From contig NZ_JUIV01000001.1 in NCBI RefSeq assembly GCF_004151235.1, positions 62,001 to 126,000 on the forward strand: a stretch of DNA of 64,000 nt. The letters run 5' to 3'. The notes under the pieces are model-generated. The model did not search any database, was not told the origin of the DNA, and saw nothing but the letters and a program-made list of their open reading frames with translations. Both the position numbers and the translations under genes were made by a program. Of this stretch, positions 17,990 to 26,917 are shown in pieces. This DNA comes from Flavobacterium anhuiense (GTDB lineage Bacteria > Bacteroidota > Bacteroidia > Flavobacteriales > Flavobacteriaceae). How positions within the stretch are numbered: the stretch's first letter is position 1; the number at the start of each line of letters is the position of its first letter.

Positions 17990-18649
17990 ATGAAAAACAT
18001 AAAAATAACTACAGGAATTGCAGTATTAGTATTAGCATTAACATCATGTAAAGATGAAAAACAAGAAAGAGCTCAGAAAACAGTAGAAAGTTATGTAGTG
18101 TATGTTGACTCTGTTAAAAATGTTGCGGCTGCCGATTTGAAAGATAATTGGAAAAGTGTAGAAGCTGAATACGACAGAAGATCTCAAGAAGCTCAAGCTG
18201 CTTTGGCTGATATCAAAGACAATGCTGCTGCGACTGAAAAAATAAATGCAAGTAAAATTAAATACGAAGAATTTAAAAAAGAATTGACCGCCCAATTTGC
18301 CCCTCCAGTTCCTAGTCCGAAACAGCAATTAAGAGATGCTTTGTTTGGTGCAGGAAAAATTGGTGATGATATGAATTTTAATTGGGTAAATGCCCAAAAT
18401 ATTCATAGCGTTTATCAGCAGTTTGTTCATACTGTAGAAAATAATAAAGACAAATATTCTAGAGAAGACTGGGATGAAGTTAAATTAATGTATGAAGCTC
18501 TTGACAGCCGTAAAAATACAGTTGAGAAAGAAGGTTTATCAGCCGAGGATAACAGAAAAATTGCTGGTTTGAAAATTAAGTTTGCACCAATGTACACGGT
18601 AAACAGAATGGGAGCTAAATCTGAAGAAAATAAAGAAGCTAAAAAATAG
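17990..18649 (+). CDS. Lipoprotein of unknown function
   Basis: A 219-residue lipoprotein. Residues 1-19 are a lipoprotein signal peptide, with the lipobox ending ALTSC (Cys20). The mature part is almost entirely helical and charged (KTVESYVVYVDSVKNV, EAEYDRRSQEAQAALADIKDN), suggesting a coiled-coil or helical-bundle fold in the periplasm. A conserved-looking block is NFNWVNAQNIHSVYQQFVHTVENNKDKYSREDWDEV. I do not recognise a named domain. It is a single gene with its own promoter and terminator, probably anchored in the outer or inner membrane facing the periplasm. Confidence 0.85.
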   Translation: MKNIKITTGIAVLVLALTSCKDEKQERAQKTVESYVVYVDSVKNVAAADLKDNWKSVEAEYDRRSQEAQAALADIKDNAAATEKINASKIKYEEFKKELTAQFAPPVPSPKQQLRDALFGAGKIGDDMNFNWVNAQNIHSVYQQFVHTVENNKDKYSREDWDEVKLMYEALDSRKNTVEKEGLSAEDNRKIAGLKIKFAPMYTVNRMGAKSEENKEAKK

Positions 18650-18676
18650 ACTTTTAAAAATTTTGAATTAGAAATG

Positions 18677-18708
18677 AAAAAGACGATCAGAAATGATCGT
18701 CTTTTTTT
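18677..18708. terminator. Bidirectional intrinsic terminator
   Basis: A 12-bp stem AAAAAGACGATC (18677-18688) pairs with GATCGTCTTTTT (18695-18706) around a 6-nt loop. It serves the lipoprotein gene on the forward strand and the methyltransferase gene on the reverse strand. Confidence 0.85.
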
Positions 18709-19498
18709 ATGCTCGTATTATAAAATGTTCTTTCGGCTGTTCTCGTCTAAAAAATACAAATCCCCATTGAAAAGTGTCAATTGTGACTTTTACTTTTGGA
18801 TGATTTTTAATCATTCCCCAAGCTTCTTCCATGTCTTCTGACCAATGAATATCATCGAAAATCCAAACAGAATCATTGTTGATTGTTGGCAATAAAAGTT
18901 CAAAATAAGCTAAAGTGGCTTTTTTAGAATGATTTCCGTCAAAATATATTAAATCGAAGTTTTCAGTCTCAGTTTTCAGTCTCAGCTGAATATCTTGAAG
19001 ATAATTTTCAAATTCTGTTACAACTGAATCTACATTATGGCAATCAAACGCTGCGAATTGATTTTGAGCAACATTTGCCGTATTCGGACAGCCTTCTAAT
19101 GTAATAACTTTTGCATTTTTATTTCCTAAAGCCAATGCAGCAGTCGCCAAACCTAAAGAAGTTCCAATTTCTAATACATTTTTAGGTTTGAAATAATTGG
19201 AAACTCTAAATAACAATTCAGCACGTTTTGGCGAAATTCCTGCTGTTTGCGCAATTTTAGAAATCTGTCTTCTGTTTGATTTAAAAACTCTCGATCCTGC
19301 TCCAAAATCAGTCATTTCAATGAAGTTTTTATTCTCTAAAAGCGTTTTTCTATACTTTTTAAGAATCTCATATTCTGGTTTAGATTTCTTATCATAAAAA
19401 CATTTTGTAAGCAGACTAAAAACAAATGGCGAATGAACCGCGTGTTCGTTTTTAGAATGCCAAAGAAATTTTAAATAAGATTGTATTTGAAACAGCAC
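18707..19498 (-). CDS. Class I SAM-dependent methyltransferase (O-methyltransferase-like)
   Basis: A 263-residue protein with a GTG start. The SAM-binding motif NVLEIGTSLGLATAALALG is in the middle, followed by the acidic end of strand 2 (VITLEGCPNTANVA) and then FDLIYFDGNHSKKATLAYFELL, which resembles the metal-dependent catechol-type O-methyltransferase core. The N-terminal 110 residues are helical and conserved in flavobacterial homologs. A tandem duplicated 13-mer at 18960-18985 lies inside the frame and encodes LRLKTETEN just before FDLIYFDG, so the reading frame has absorbed a repeat. The substrate is unknown. Confidence 0.82.
   Translation of the reverse strand: MLFQIQSYLKFLWHSKNEHAVHSPFVFSLLTKCFYDKKSKPEYEILKKYRKTLLENKNFIEMTDFGAGSRVFKSNRRQISKIAQTAGISPKRAELLFRVSNYFKPKNVLEIGTSLGLATAALALGNKNAKVITLEGCPNTANVAQNQFAAFDCHNVDSVVTEFENYLQDIQLRLKTETENFDLIYFDGNHSKKATLAYFELLLPTINNDSVWIFDDIHWSEDMEEAWGMIKNHPKVKVTIDTFQWGFVFFRREQPKEHFIIRA
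18960..18985. repeat. Two exact tandem copies of a 13-mer inside the methyltransferase gene
   Basis: TTTTCAGTCTCAG is repeated exactly twice, back to back. It lies within the coding region between the SAM motif and the FDLIYFDG strand. The coding strand reads through it in frame. Confidence 0.85.
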
Positions 19499-19520
19499 TC
19501 TTGAATGTTTTGTTCTTCTA

Positions 19521-19991
19521 TTAATTTACTGAAATTAGTTTTATTTCAAAAATTAGTACAGAGCCCGCAGGGATGTTCTCAACTTTGCTGCTTCCATACC
19601 CTAAATGCGCGGGAACAAACAAAATACCGCTTCCGCCTTCTTTAAAAAATGATAACCCTTGCTGCCATCCTAATATTAATTTGCTTAATGGAAAAGTTGC
19701 TCCAGAAGCATTCTGATCAAAAACAGTTCCGTTGGTAAGGGTGCCTTTATAAGTAACAGTAACATTTGACTGCGATGTAGGTTGCTTTCCGGTTCCTTCT
19801 TCTGTAATAATATAATGTAAACCAGTACTCGTTTTTTGTGCTGTTAGATTATTTTTAGTCAAATAATCTGTAATTTCTTTTTCGTTTTCAACACTATAGT
19901 CTATTTTATCTGGAATTCTTTCTAATCCTGAGTCACTTGTGCAAGAAATAAAAAATGTAAGAATAGAAAATGCTACTAATAATTTTTTCAT
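19521..19991 (-). CDS. FKBP-type peptidyl-prolyl cis-trans isomerase lipoprotein
   Basis: I place the start at the ATG at 19991 because it gives a lipoprotein signal (MKKLLVAFSILTFFISC); the frame is open 57 bases further upstream. The mature protein (about 140 residues) has a short linker and one FKBP domain: GLHYIITEEGTGKQP, VTVTYKGTLTNGTVFDQNA, LILGWQQGLSFFKEGGSGILFVPAHLGYG and SVLIFEIKLISV. These include the active-site Tyr, Phe-Asp and Trp-type positions. It would assist folding in the periplasm while anchored to a membrane. Confidence 0.93.
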   Translation of the reverse strand: MKKLLVAFSILTFFISCTSDSGLERIPDKIDYSVENEKEITDYLTKNNLTAQKTSTGLHYIITEEGTGKQPTSQSNVTVTYKGTLTNGTVFDQNASGATFPLSKLILGWQQGLSFFKEGGSGILFVPAHLGYGSSKVENIPAGSVLIFEIKLISVN

Positions 19992-20091
19992 GTGGTATTT
20001 ATTTTTAAAAGTCGTAAATATATAAATTAGTTTTTTAGTTGCAGTCATGGTTTTTAGATATTAACATTCAAACTTGGTGTCTGAAATAAAA

Positions 20092-21954
20092 CTATCCTTC
20101 AAGCTTAGCAGAAAGTTCAAACCAGCGTTCTTCTTTTGCTTCTATTTTGTTGATTATATTTTGAAGTTCATTGGCTTTTTTTTCGATATCAGCATCGGCA
20201 ACTTTTCCGTCAGAGAATAATTGTTCGATTTTAGCTTTGTCAGCTTCGAGATCTTTAATTTCTCTTTCGATTTTCTGATATTCTTTTTGTTCGTTAAAGC
20301 TTAAATTTCCAGTCGGATTATTTTGTTTCCAATCTTTCTTTTCAGCTTTGTTTTCTTCTTTTTGAGCAACATCGGCACTGTCTTCATAAGCACGGAAATC
20401 AGAATAGTTTCCTGGGAAATTTTCTATTTCGCCCTGTCCTCTAAAAACAAATAAATAATCGACAATTTTATCCATGAAATAACGGTCGTGAGAAACCACC
20501 AATAAACATCCAGGATAATCTAAAAGGAAACTCTCCAAAACGTTCAACGTAACAATATCCAAATCGTTTGTTGGTTCATCGAGAATCAAGAAGTTTGGAT
20601 TCTGAATCAAAACCGTACATAAATACAAACGTTTTAATTCACCACCACTTAATTTCTCCACATAATCATATTGTTTTTTCGCGTCAAAAAGAAAACGCTC
20701 TAACAATTGTGAAGCCGAGATAATCTTTCCTTTAGTCAGCGGAATATATTCTCCGTATTCTTTTATAATGTCAATAACACGCTGGCCTGGTTTCGGGTTG
20801 ATTCCTGACTGCGTATAATATCCAATTTTAATAGTGTCTCCTTTTACAACGCGCCCGCTGTCTGGCGGAATTGTTCCTGTAAGCAGGTTTAAAAAAGTAG
20901 ATTTTCCAGTTCCGTTTTTACCGATAATTCCGATTCTTTCGCCACGTTGAAAATCAAAACTGAAATTATCCAAAATAACACGGTCTTTGAATTTTTTAGA
21001 AAGTTTATGAAGCTCGATAATTTTGCTTCCCATTCTTTCCATATTAATTTCAAGCTCAACTTTGTTTTCTTTTCGTCGGCTTTGCGCTTTTTCTTTAATA
21101 ATGTAAAAGTCATCCTGACGCGATTTAGATTTGGTTGTTCTCGCTTTTGGCTGACGGCGCATCCATTCTAATTCTTTTACAAAAAGGTTTTTCGCTTTGT
21201 CAATACTGGCATTTTCAGAAGTAATTCTTTCTTCTTTTTTCTGCAAGTAATAAGAATAATTTCCTTTGTATTGGTATAATTTCCCGTTGTCTAATTCTAT
21301 AATTTCGTTGCAGACACGCTCCAAAAAGAAACGGTCGTGCGTTACCATAAACAGCGTAATGTTTTCTTTAGCAAAATAACTTTCAAGCCATTCAATCATT
21401 TCTAAATCTAAATGGTTGGTTGGTTCATCTAGAATCAATAAATCTGGGCGATTGATTAGAATTATTGCCAATGAAAGACGTTTTTTCTGCCCTCCAGAAA
21501 GATTTTTTACTTTAAGTTTAAAATCTTCCAGTTTTAATTTAAAAAGAATCTGTTTGTATTGCGTTTCAAAATCCCATGCATTATGCTGATCCATGGCGTC
21601 GAAAGCTTTTTGGTAAGCTTCTTCGTCAGAAGGATTTTCTAAAGCCTTTTCATAAGCTTCAATAACTTTAAGCGTTTCATTGTCTGAAGCGAAAATACTT
21701 TCTTCAATCGTAAGTTCATCCTGAAGATTGTTGTCTTGCGAAAGAAACGCCATTCTGATTCCTTTTCTTAAAACAACTTGTCCTGTATCTGGTTCTTCCA
21801 ATCCGTTAATGATGCTCATCATCGTGGTTTTTCCAGAACCATTTTTGGCAATAAAAGCGATTTTTTGGTCCTTGTTGATTCCAAAAGAAATGTTGTCAAA
21901 AAGGACTCTTTCGCCAAATGACTTCGATATATTTTCTACAGATAAGTAATTCAC
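20092..21954 (-). CDS. ABC-F family ATPase (Uup-like)
   Basis: A 620-residue soluble protein with a GTG start and two ABC domains. Domain 1 has Walker A AKNGSGKTT near residue 36, signature LSGGQKKRLSLA near 152 and Walker B LLILDEPTNHLDLEM near 170. Domain 2 has GKNGTGKST near 348, signature LSGGELKRLYLC near 432 and ILDEPTNDLDIVT near 457. The linker (KELEWMRRQPKARTTKSKSR) is the arm that inserts into the ribosome E site. The C-terminal coiled coil (EIKDLEADKAKIEQLF to NELQNIINKIEAKEERWFEL) is the Uup-type tail. ABC-F proteins act on ribosomes or nucleic acid, not in transport. Confidence 0.92.
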   Translation of the reverse strand: MNYLSVENISKSFGERVLFDNISFGINKDQKIAFIAKNGSGKTTMMSIINGLEEPDTGQVVLRKGIRMAFLSQDNNLQDELTIEESIFASDNETLKVIEAYEKALENPSDEEAYQKAFDAMDQHNAWDFETQYKQILFKLKLEDFKLKVKNLSGGQKKRLSLAIILINRPDLLILDEPTNHLDLEMIEWLESYFAKENITLFMVTHDRFFLERVCNEIIELDNGKLYQYKGNYSYYLQKKEERITSENASIDKAKNLFVKELEWMRRQPKARTTKSKSRQDDFYIIKEKAQSRRKENKVELEINMERMGSKIIELHKLSKKFKDRVILDNFSFDFQRGERIGIIGKNGTGKSTFLNLLTGTIPPDSGRVVKGDTIKIGYYTQSGINPKPGQRVIDIIKEYGEYIPLTKGKIISASQLLERFLFDAKKQYDYVEKLSGGELKRLYLCTVLIQNPNFLILDEPTNDLDIVTLNVLESFLLDYPGCLLVVSHDRYFMDKIVDYLFVFRGQGEIENFPGNYSDFRAYEDSADVAQKEENKAEKKDWKQNNPTGNLSFNEQKEYQKIEREIKDLEADKAKIEQLFSDGKVADADIEKKANELQNIINKIEAKEERWFELSAKLEG

Positions 21955-22043
21955 TTTGTAAGTATAAGTTATAAATTATGAGTTATGAATGTTTCTAAAA
22001 CATAACTTTCTGCAAAAGTAAACTATTATCTTGCATTTGCGAA

Positions 22044-23009
22044 TTATTTATGGAGATACGAACCCAATGCAGAACTCAAATCTAAATAATGAATTTGCTG
22101 CGGATTGTTTAAAACAGGTTTGCGAACCAAAGATTCATTCGTAATAAAATAATGAAGACCGTCTTTTGTTGCAATTCCTTCTACTTGATGAAAAGGAAGT
22201 TTTAAATCGATGCGTCTTTTGTTTCCAGACAAAAAATCCTGATTTTTAAAATCGTAAATCAGATATAAAAACGGTTTTCCAACTTTGGTATAGCCGCACA
22301 AAGTAATGAGTTTTTTATCTTCCAAATAAGTGGCGCCAGTAACCAGTCCTTTGGTATCGAGAGTTGCTTTCAATTTTGCGTTTTGTGTTCCTTCTTGTTT
22401 CGACAAAACATAAATATTGGTTTTAGACGATTTCCATTGTTTGGCAAATAGGTAAATACTGTCTTTAGAAACAATAAAAGCTTCGCAGTCAAAATCGGTT
22501 TTGTTAGGTTTTGAAGGAGAAAAATCGGTTTGATCAGAATAGGCAAACGAAATAGTTTCAATATTAGGACTGTCTTCCATAAAAGATTTTTTTTCGATTT
22601 TAAGAATTTTCAAATCCGATCTGTTTCCAGAATAATTATTTCCAAAATCTCCAATATAAATATGAGTATCATCTTGTGATATTTCTTCCCAGTCGTGATT
22701 TACTGCGTGTTCCAAAATGATTTTCTTTTTGATTTTTCCTAAAGAATCTAATCCGTAAATCGTTTTGTCATGATCGTCATTATGTGTCCAAAACAGATTT
22801 TCAAAATTAATTAATCCAGAAGTTTCTTTTAACGAATCACTCAGTTTAAAAGAATATTCAGGCTTTATTTTTAGGTTTTTGTAATTGCAGCTTCCATCAT
22901 TTTGTCCAAATGCAATATTGTAATTTTCTGCCTGCGGATCTGTACAGCCAGAAGTTTGGGAATAAACTGAAAAGGTGATGGTCAGAAAGAAAAATAGAAT
23001 TTTTAGCAT
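22044..23009 (-). CDS. Secreted beta-propeller-like protein with N-terminal CTDPxAxNYN module
   Basis: A 321-residue exported protein with a signal peptide ending near VYSQ (residue 18). It starts with GCTDPQAENYNIAFGQNDGSC, a small calcium-loop-like module seen repeatedly in secreted Bacteroidota proteins. The rest looks like a six-bladed propeller with motifs such as LWTHNDDHDKTIYGLDSLG, HIYIGDFGNN and DCEAFIVSKDSIYLFAK. No catalytic motif was recognised and the function is unknown. There is no T9SS sorting domain, so it probably stays in the periplasm or on the membrane. Confidence 0.75.
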   Translation of the reverse strand: MLKILFFFLTITFSVYSQTSGCTDPQAENYNIAFGQNDGSCNYKNLKIKPEYSFKLSDSLKETSGLINFENLFWTHNDDHDKTIYGLDSLGKIKKKIILEHAVNHDWEEISQDDTHIYIGDFGNNYSGNRSDLKILKIEKKSFMEDSPNIETISFAYSDQTDFSPSKPNKTDFDCEAFIVSKDSIYLFAKQWKSSKTNIYVLSKQEGTQNAKLKATLDTKGLVTGATYLEDKKLITLCGYTKVGKPFLYLIYDFKNQDFLSGNKRRIDLKLPFHQVEGIATKDGLHYFITNESLVRKPVLNNPQQIHYLDLSSALGSYLHK

Positions 23010-23161
23010 GAGTGCAATGTTAAGTCTGCATAAGATAAAAGTAAAGTTTTAAATAAATAGAATGAAATAAGTATTAAAAAAATATAATTTAAGTGTTATT
23101 TTGCATTCACTTTAAGTGTAAAAGTCTTTTTTATTCTTTTGGATAAAACGAAGCCCCCGCA

Positions 23162-24580
23162 ATGAAAATTTTACAAAAATTATCACATTACCGTATTTCT
23201 CGTTATTACAAACTTTTGTTTGTAGTAGTTGATATTGTATTATTAAATCTTGCGACTATTCTTTCTGCATTGGCTAGATTTGGCAATTTAGAAAAACTTT
23301 TATCTAAAGACGAAAGAACCATTTCGCTTTTGGCTGTTTTAATATGGGTTGCTTTACTGCTCCAAAAAGATTCCAATCGAAGCGTGAGGGTAGAACCAAT
23401 AGAATCGATCTTATGGAGAACAATCAAAAAAATTTCTATTCATGCGGCCTTAGTGTCGATATTTGTCGTTTACCTAAAATACGTTGATATTTCAAGACTT
23501 CGCTTGGTTTATTTTTATCTGATATTTTTTGGATTGCTAATGATTTCGCGCTATTTTTCAATGAAGCTTTTAAAATATGTTCGCGCAAAGGGGTACAATT
23601 TTAAAACTTTTATAATTGTAGGAGCCAATAAATCAGGTGAAAAAATTCGAAAAGTGCTTGCAAAAGATCTAACGTTCGGATATCGTTTTTTGGGTTTTTT
23701 TGATGAAACAGAAAATAATCAAGATGTTGATTCAGATTTAATTGTTGGAAAATTCGATGACGTTGAAAAGTTTGCTGTCGACAAAAAAATTGACGAAATG
23801 TATGTGGCGCTGCATATTGACAATATCGAAATCATTAATGAATTGACCAGAATTTGCGAACAAAATATGATTCGTATCAAATTCATTCCCGATTTTCAGC
23901 TTTATACAAAAGCAAGCAAAGTAGAAGTTGCTTTTTATGAAAATACGCCAGTTTTAATGTTTCGTCCTGAACCTTTAGAATTTGCTTCAAACAGACTTTT
24001 AAAGAAAGCATTTGATGTTTGTTTTTCAAGTCTGGTCATTTTGCTTGTATTTCCGTGGCTTTTCCCGATTATTATGCTCATTATAAAATTGGAATCGCCA
24101 GGGCCTGTTTTTTTTAAGCAGGAAAGATCAGGAAGAGACAACAGATCGTTTATGTGCATAAAGTTTCGAAGTATGTATGTAAATGGTATGGCTCATAAAA
24201 AGCAAGCTGAAAAAGGAGATAGCCGAATTACCAAATTTGGTGCTTTTATCCGAAAAACGAGTATAGACGAACTGCCGCAATTTTTTAATGTCTTTCTTGG
24301 CGATATGTCTGTCGTAGGTCCAAGACCTCACATGGTTAATCTTGCAAAAGAATATAGCGATCTTATCAATAATTATTTGGTACGTCAATATGCTAAACCT
24401 GGAATTACTGGCTGGGCGCAGGTCAATGGTTTTCGAGGAGAAACAAAAGTCTTAAGCGATATGGAAAACAGAGTGGAATATGATATTTGGTATATCGAAA
24501 ACTGGAGTTTTCTGCTTGACATTAAAATTATTGTAAAGACTATTATCAATATTTTTAAAGGTGAAGAAAACGCCTATTAA
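23162..24580 (+). CDS. Undecaprenyl-phosphate sugar-1-phosphate transferase (polyprenyl glycosylphosphotransferase)
   Basis: A 472-residue inner-membrane enzyme that starts exopolysaccharide or O-antigen repeat units by moving a sugar-1-phosphate onto undecaprenyl phosphate. Four hydrophobic segments lie in the first 140 residues, followed by a CoA-binding-like domain (FIIVGANKSGEKIRKVL). The catalytic C-terminal part starts with a membrane segment (about 285-305) and contains KLESPGPVFFKQERSG, FRSMYVN, TKFGAFIRKTSIDELPQFFNV and VGPRPHM, all family signatures. The sugar (glucose, galactose or another) cannot be read from the sequence. A CpsB-type phosphatase gene is convergent, 6 nt away. Confidence 0.93.
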   Translation: MKILQKLSHYRISRYYKLLFVVVDIVLLNLATILSALARFGNLEKLLSKDERTISLLAVLIWVALLLQKDSNRSVRVEPIESILWRTIKKISIHAALVSIFVVYLKYVDISRLRLVYFYLIFFGLLMISRYFSMKLLKYVRAKGYNFKTFIIVGANKSGEKIRKVLAKDLTFGYRFLGFFDETENNQDVDSDLIVGKFDDVEKFAVDKKIDEMYVALHIDNIEIINELTRICEQNMIRIKFIPDFQLYTKASKVEVAFYENTPVLMFRPEPLEFASNRLLKKAFDVCFSSLVILLVFPWLFPIIMLIIKLESPGPVFFKQERSGRDNRSFMCIKFRSMYVNGMAHKKQAEKGDSRITKFGAFIRKTSIDELPQFFNVFLGDMSVVGPRPHMVNLAKEYSDLINNYLVRQYAKPGITGWAQVNGFRGETKVLSDMENRVEYDIWYIENWSFLLDIKIIVKTIINIFKGEENAY

Positions 24581-24586
24581 GCTTTT

Positions 24587-25324
24587 TTAGAATTTAAAAA
24601 ACTGATTATTAGCAATAACTTCTTTTAAAGGAGCAAGATTTTTAATTTTTATTTTGTCTTCAAAAGCGGCAATATGCTTTTTATGATGAACATCGGTTCC
24701 ACAAAAATTATACATTCCTTTTGCTAAAAGATCGTCGGCAGTTTTAGCAATCTGCGATCCATAATATTCTACTGTCGAAAGCAGATTCAATTGAAAAAGA
24801 CAGCCTGCATTTTTCAATTTTTCATATTCCGAAAACTTATTGTGGTAAAAAACATATCGTTCAGGATGCGCCAAAACCGGAATGTAACCCGCTACTTGTA
24901 TCTCAAAAATAGTTTTGTAAATATTTAGTGGAGCATTTAAATATGACATTTCCACCAAAACATAATTGTCTTTTAAAGCCAGCAATTTTTCTTCTTTAAA
25001 ATGATTTTCGAACCAGCTGTCAATAAAATATTCGGCTGCAGCCTGAACGGGCATTTTAATTTTATTTTCTTCTAGTGTTTTTTGGGTTTCTTTGAGTTTA
25101 GACTGAATAATTTCAGGAGAATTATCCCAAACATAATGGTTGATATGCGGCGTTGTTACCATTTGAGAAACTCCAAGTTTTTGCAAAGCCGAAACCAATT
25201 CAATTGATTTTGTTATGTTTTTTGCTCCATCATCAATTCCTGGCAAGATATGAGAATGAATATCGACAAAAGTGCCATCAAGCAGTTCTTTTAATGCGGG
25301 TTTCGATTTGAGGAATGAAAGCAT
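24587..25324 (-). CDS. PHP-type tyrosine-protein phosphatase (CpsB/CapC family)
   Basis: A 245-residue cytosolic metal-dependent phosphatase. DIHSHILPGIDDGAKN at residues 21-36 holds the first metal-binding histidines; TTPHINHYVWDN near 78, the HPERY motif near 137 and GTDVHHKKH near 213 complete the PHP site. CpsB-type enzymes dephosphorylate a tyrosine autokinase and so regulate capsule or exopolysaccharide length. Its position beside a polyprenyl glycosylphosphotransferase gene supports that role. No tyrosine kinase is in the window. Confidence 0.88.
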   Translation of the reverse strand: MLSFLKSKPALKELLDGTFVDIHSHILPGIDDGAKNITKSIELVSALQKLGVSQMVTTPHINHYVWDNSPEIIQSKLKETQKTLEENKIKMPVQAAAEYFIDSWFENHFKEEKLLALKDNYVLVEMSYLNAPLNIYKTIFEIQVAGYIPVLAHPERYVFYHNKFSEYEKLKNAGCLFQLNLLSTVEYYGSQIAKTADDLLAKGMYNFCGTDVHHKKHIAAFEDKIKIKNLAPLKEVIANNQFFKF

Positions 25325-25374
25325 GTAACAAAAATGTATAAATCAGTTTTATAACGCGCAAAATTAATCTAGAA

Positions 25375-25410
25375 TTTGTAACAAGACATTTTAGAATTAT
25401 GTTATATTTG
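25375..25410 (+). promoter_or_regulatory. Putative promoter for the HGSNAT-like gene
   Basis: TATATTTG at 25403-25410 is an exact -7 box, 25 nt before the ATG. A TTTG at 25375-25378 could be the -33 element, but the 24-nt spacing is slightly long. Confidence 0.45.
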
Positions 25411-25435
25411 ATTTTTAGTAAAAAAGTAAAAAATT

Positions 25436-26626
25436 ATGAAAATAAAAGAGAATTTGTTTAATCAGCGTATTATTTCCATTGATGCTTTGCGTGGAATTAC
25501 CATTTTTGTAATGATTTTTGTAAACGAACTTGCAAGTATTCAAAATGTGCCTCAATGGATGAAGCACATGCCCGCAGATGCTGATGCAATGACTTTTGTT
25601 GATTTAGTTTTCCCTGCTTTTTTATTCATCGTCGGAATGTCGATTCCGTTTGCTTTTAATGCCCGACTTATAAAAGGAGACAGTCCAAAAACAATCTGGA
25701 CACATACTTTAAAAAGAGCAATTGCACTTATTGTAATTGGTGTTTTTATGGTCAATGCCGAATATGGATATGATGCCACTAAAATGATTATTGCACCAGC
25801 ATTTTGGGGACTTTTGGCTTATAGTATGCCAATCCCGATTTGGAATAAATATCCAAAAGATTTTCCTCTTTGGTTAAAAAACGTATTGCAATACGGAGGA
25901 ATTTTAGTTCTCATAGCACTTTATTTTATATATGTTCAAGATACGGGAGATCGCGGAATGACGCCAAAATGGTGGGGAATTCTCGGTTTGATAGGTTGGG
26001 CGTATCTTTTTACAGTTATTTATTATTGGCTGGTTTCAGGTAATTTATGGGCTATGATTGCTCTTTTGGTTTTTGCTGTGGTTATGAACTCTCTTAATTT
26101 AACCGAAAACTCTTTTGTTCGAACTACTTCTTGGTTGAGTTTTATAGCGGGACATCTTACGCATGTTTCTTTGACTTCGGCAGGAATAATCATTTCTTTA
26201 TTGTTTTTTGATCGAAAAATAAATTCCAAAATCAACTGGCCGGTAATTGGCTTTGTTGTTCTGTTTACTGTAACAGCAATTCTGCTTCGTCCTTATTTCG
26301 GAATTTCAAAAATAAAAGGAACGCCATCGTGGACAATGTTCTCTGCAGCGATTTGCACCGCTTTGTTCTATTTTCTGTATTGGCTGATGGAAGTTAAAAA
26401 ACAAACCAAATGGAGCGAATTCTTTATGCCTGCAGCGGCAAACCCATTATTGATTTATATTTTGCCAGGCGTTATTTATTATTTCTGTAAAGCTTTCAAC
26501 CTTCATATTATACCGGGATATTTTAGAGTGGGAGTTCCAGGAATTTTGTGGTCTTTAGTGTTTTCAATAATTATGCTTTTTGTAATGAAAATTTTAAACA
26601 GATATAAAATTCAGTTGCATCTTTAA
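25436..26626 (+). CDS. HGSNAT-like membrane acyltransferase (DUF5009-type), copy 1
   Basis: A 396-residue membrane protein with about ten hydrophobic segments. The N-terminal block RIISIDALRGITIFVMIFVNEL and then DLVFPAFLFIVGMSIPFAFNA match the heparan-alpha-glucosaminide N-acetyltransferase-like family. Human HGSNAT moves an acetyl group across the lysosomal membrane; bacterial members probably acetylate a cell-envelope or imported amino sugar. It is a single gene. A second, clearly related protein is encoded at 40603-41874. Confidence 0.8.
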   Translation: MKIKENLFNQRIISIDALRGITIFVMIFVNELASIQNVPQWMKHMPADADAMTFVDLVFPAFLFIVGMSIPFAFNARLIKGDSPKTIWTHTLKRAIALIVIGVFMVNAEYGYDATKMIIAPAFWGLLAYSMPIPIWNKYPKDFPLWLKNVLQYGGILVLIALYFIYVQDTGDRGMTPKWWGILGLIGWAYLFTVIYYWLVSGNLWAMIALLVFAVVMNSLNLTENSFVRTTSWLSFIAGHLTHVSLTSAGIIISLLFFDRKINSKINWPVIGFVVLFTVTAILLRPYFGISKIKGTPSWTMFSAAICTALFYFLYWLMEVKKQTKWSEFFMPAAANPLLIYILPGVIYYFCKAFNLHIIPGYFRVGVPGILWSLVFSIIMLFVMKILNRYKIQLHL

Positions 26627-26917
26627 GGTTTCAAGTTTCAGGTTTCAAGGTGATGAACTTTACCGCAAGTGCGCAAAGAATTACGCAAAGTGCACAAAGA
26701 TTTTTTTCTAACGCAAAGCTCGCAAAGGTTTACGCAAAGTGCGCAAAGATTTTTTAAGCAAAATGTTTATAAACACAAAGTTCGCAAAGCTATGTCAACA
26801 CAAAGCTTTGCGAACTAAAATATTCTCAAAGTATAACATGAAGTAAAAAAAATCTTAGCGTACTTTGCGTTAAAAATTACGCGTTCCAACAAAACCTGAA
26901 ACCTGAAACAAAAAAAA
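26627..26917. repeat. Composite nested palindromic repeat region
   Basis: This region has no gene. GTTTCAA/GTTTCAG heptamers (26628-26648) open it and inverted CTGAAAC heptamers (26896-26909) close it. Inside are several direct copies of ACGCAAAGTGCGCAAAGATTTT and related forms, with an inverted counterpart (AAAATCTTAGCGTACTTTGCG) at about 26850-26875. The whole can fold back on itself. Confidence 0.75.
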
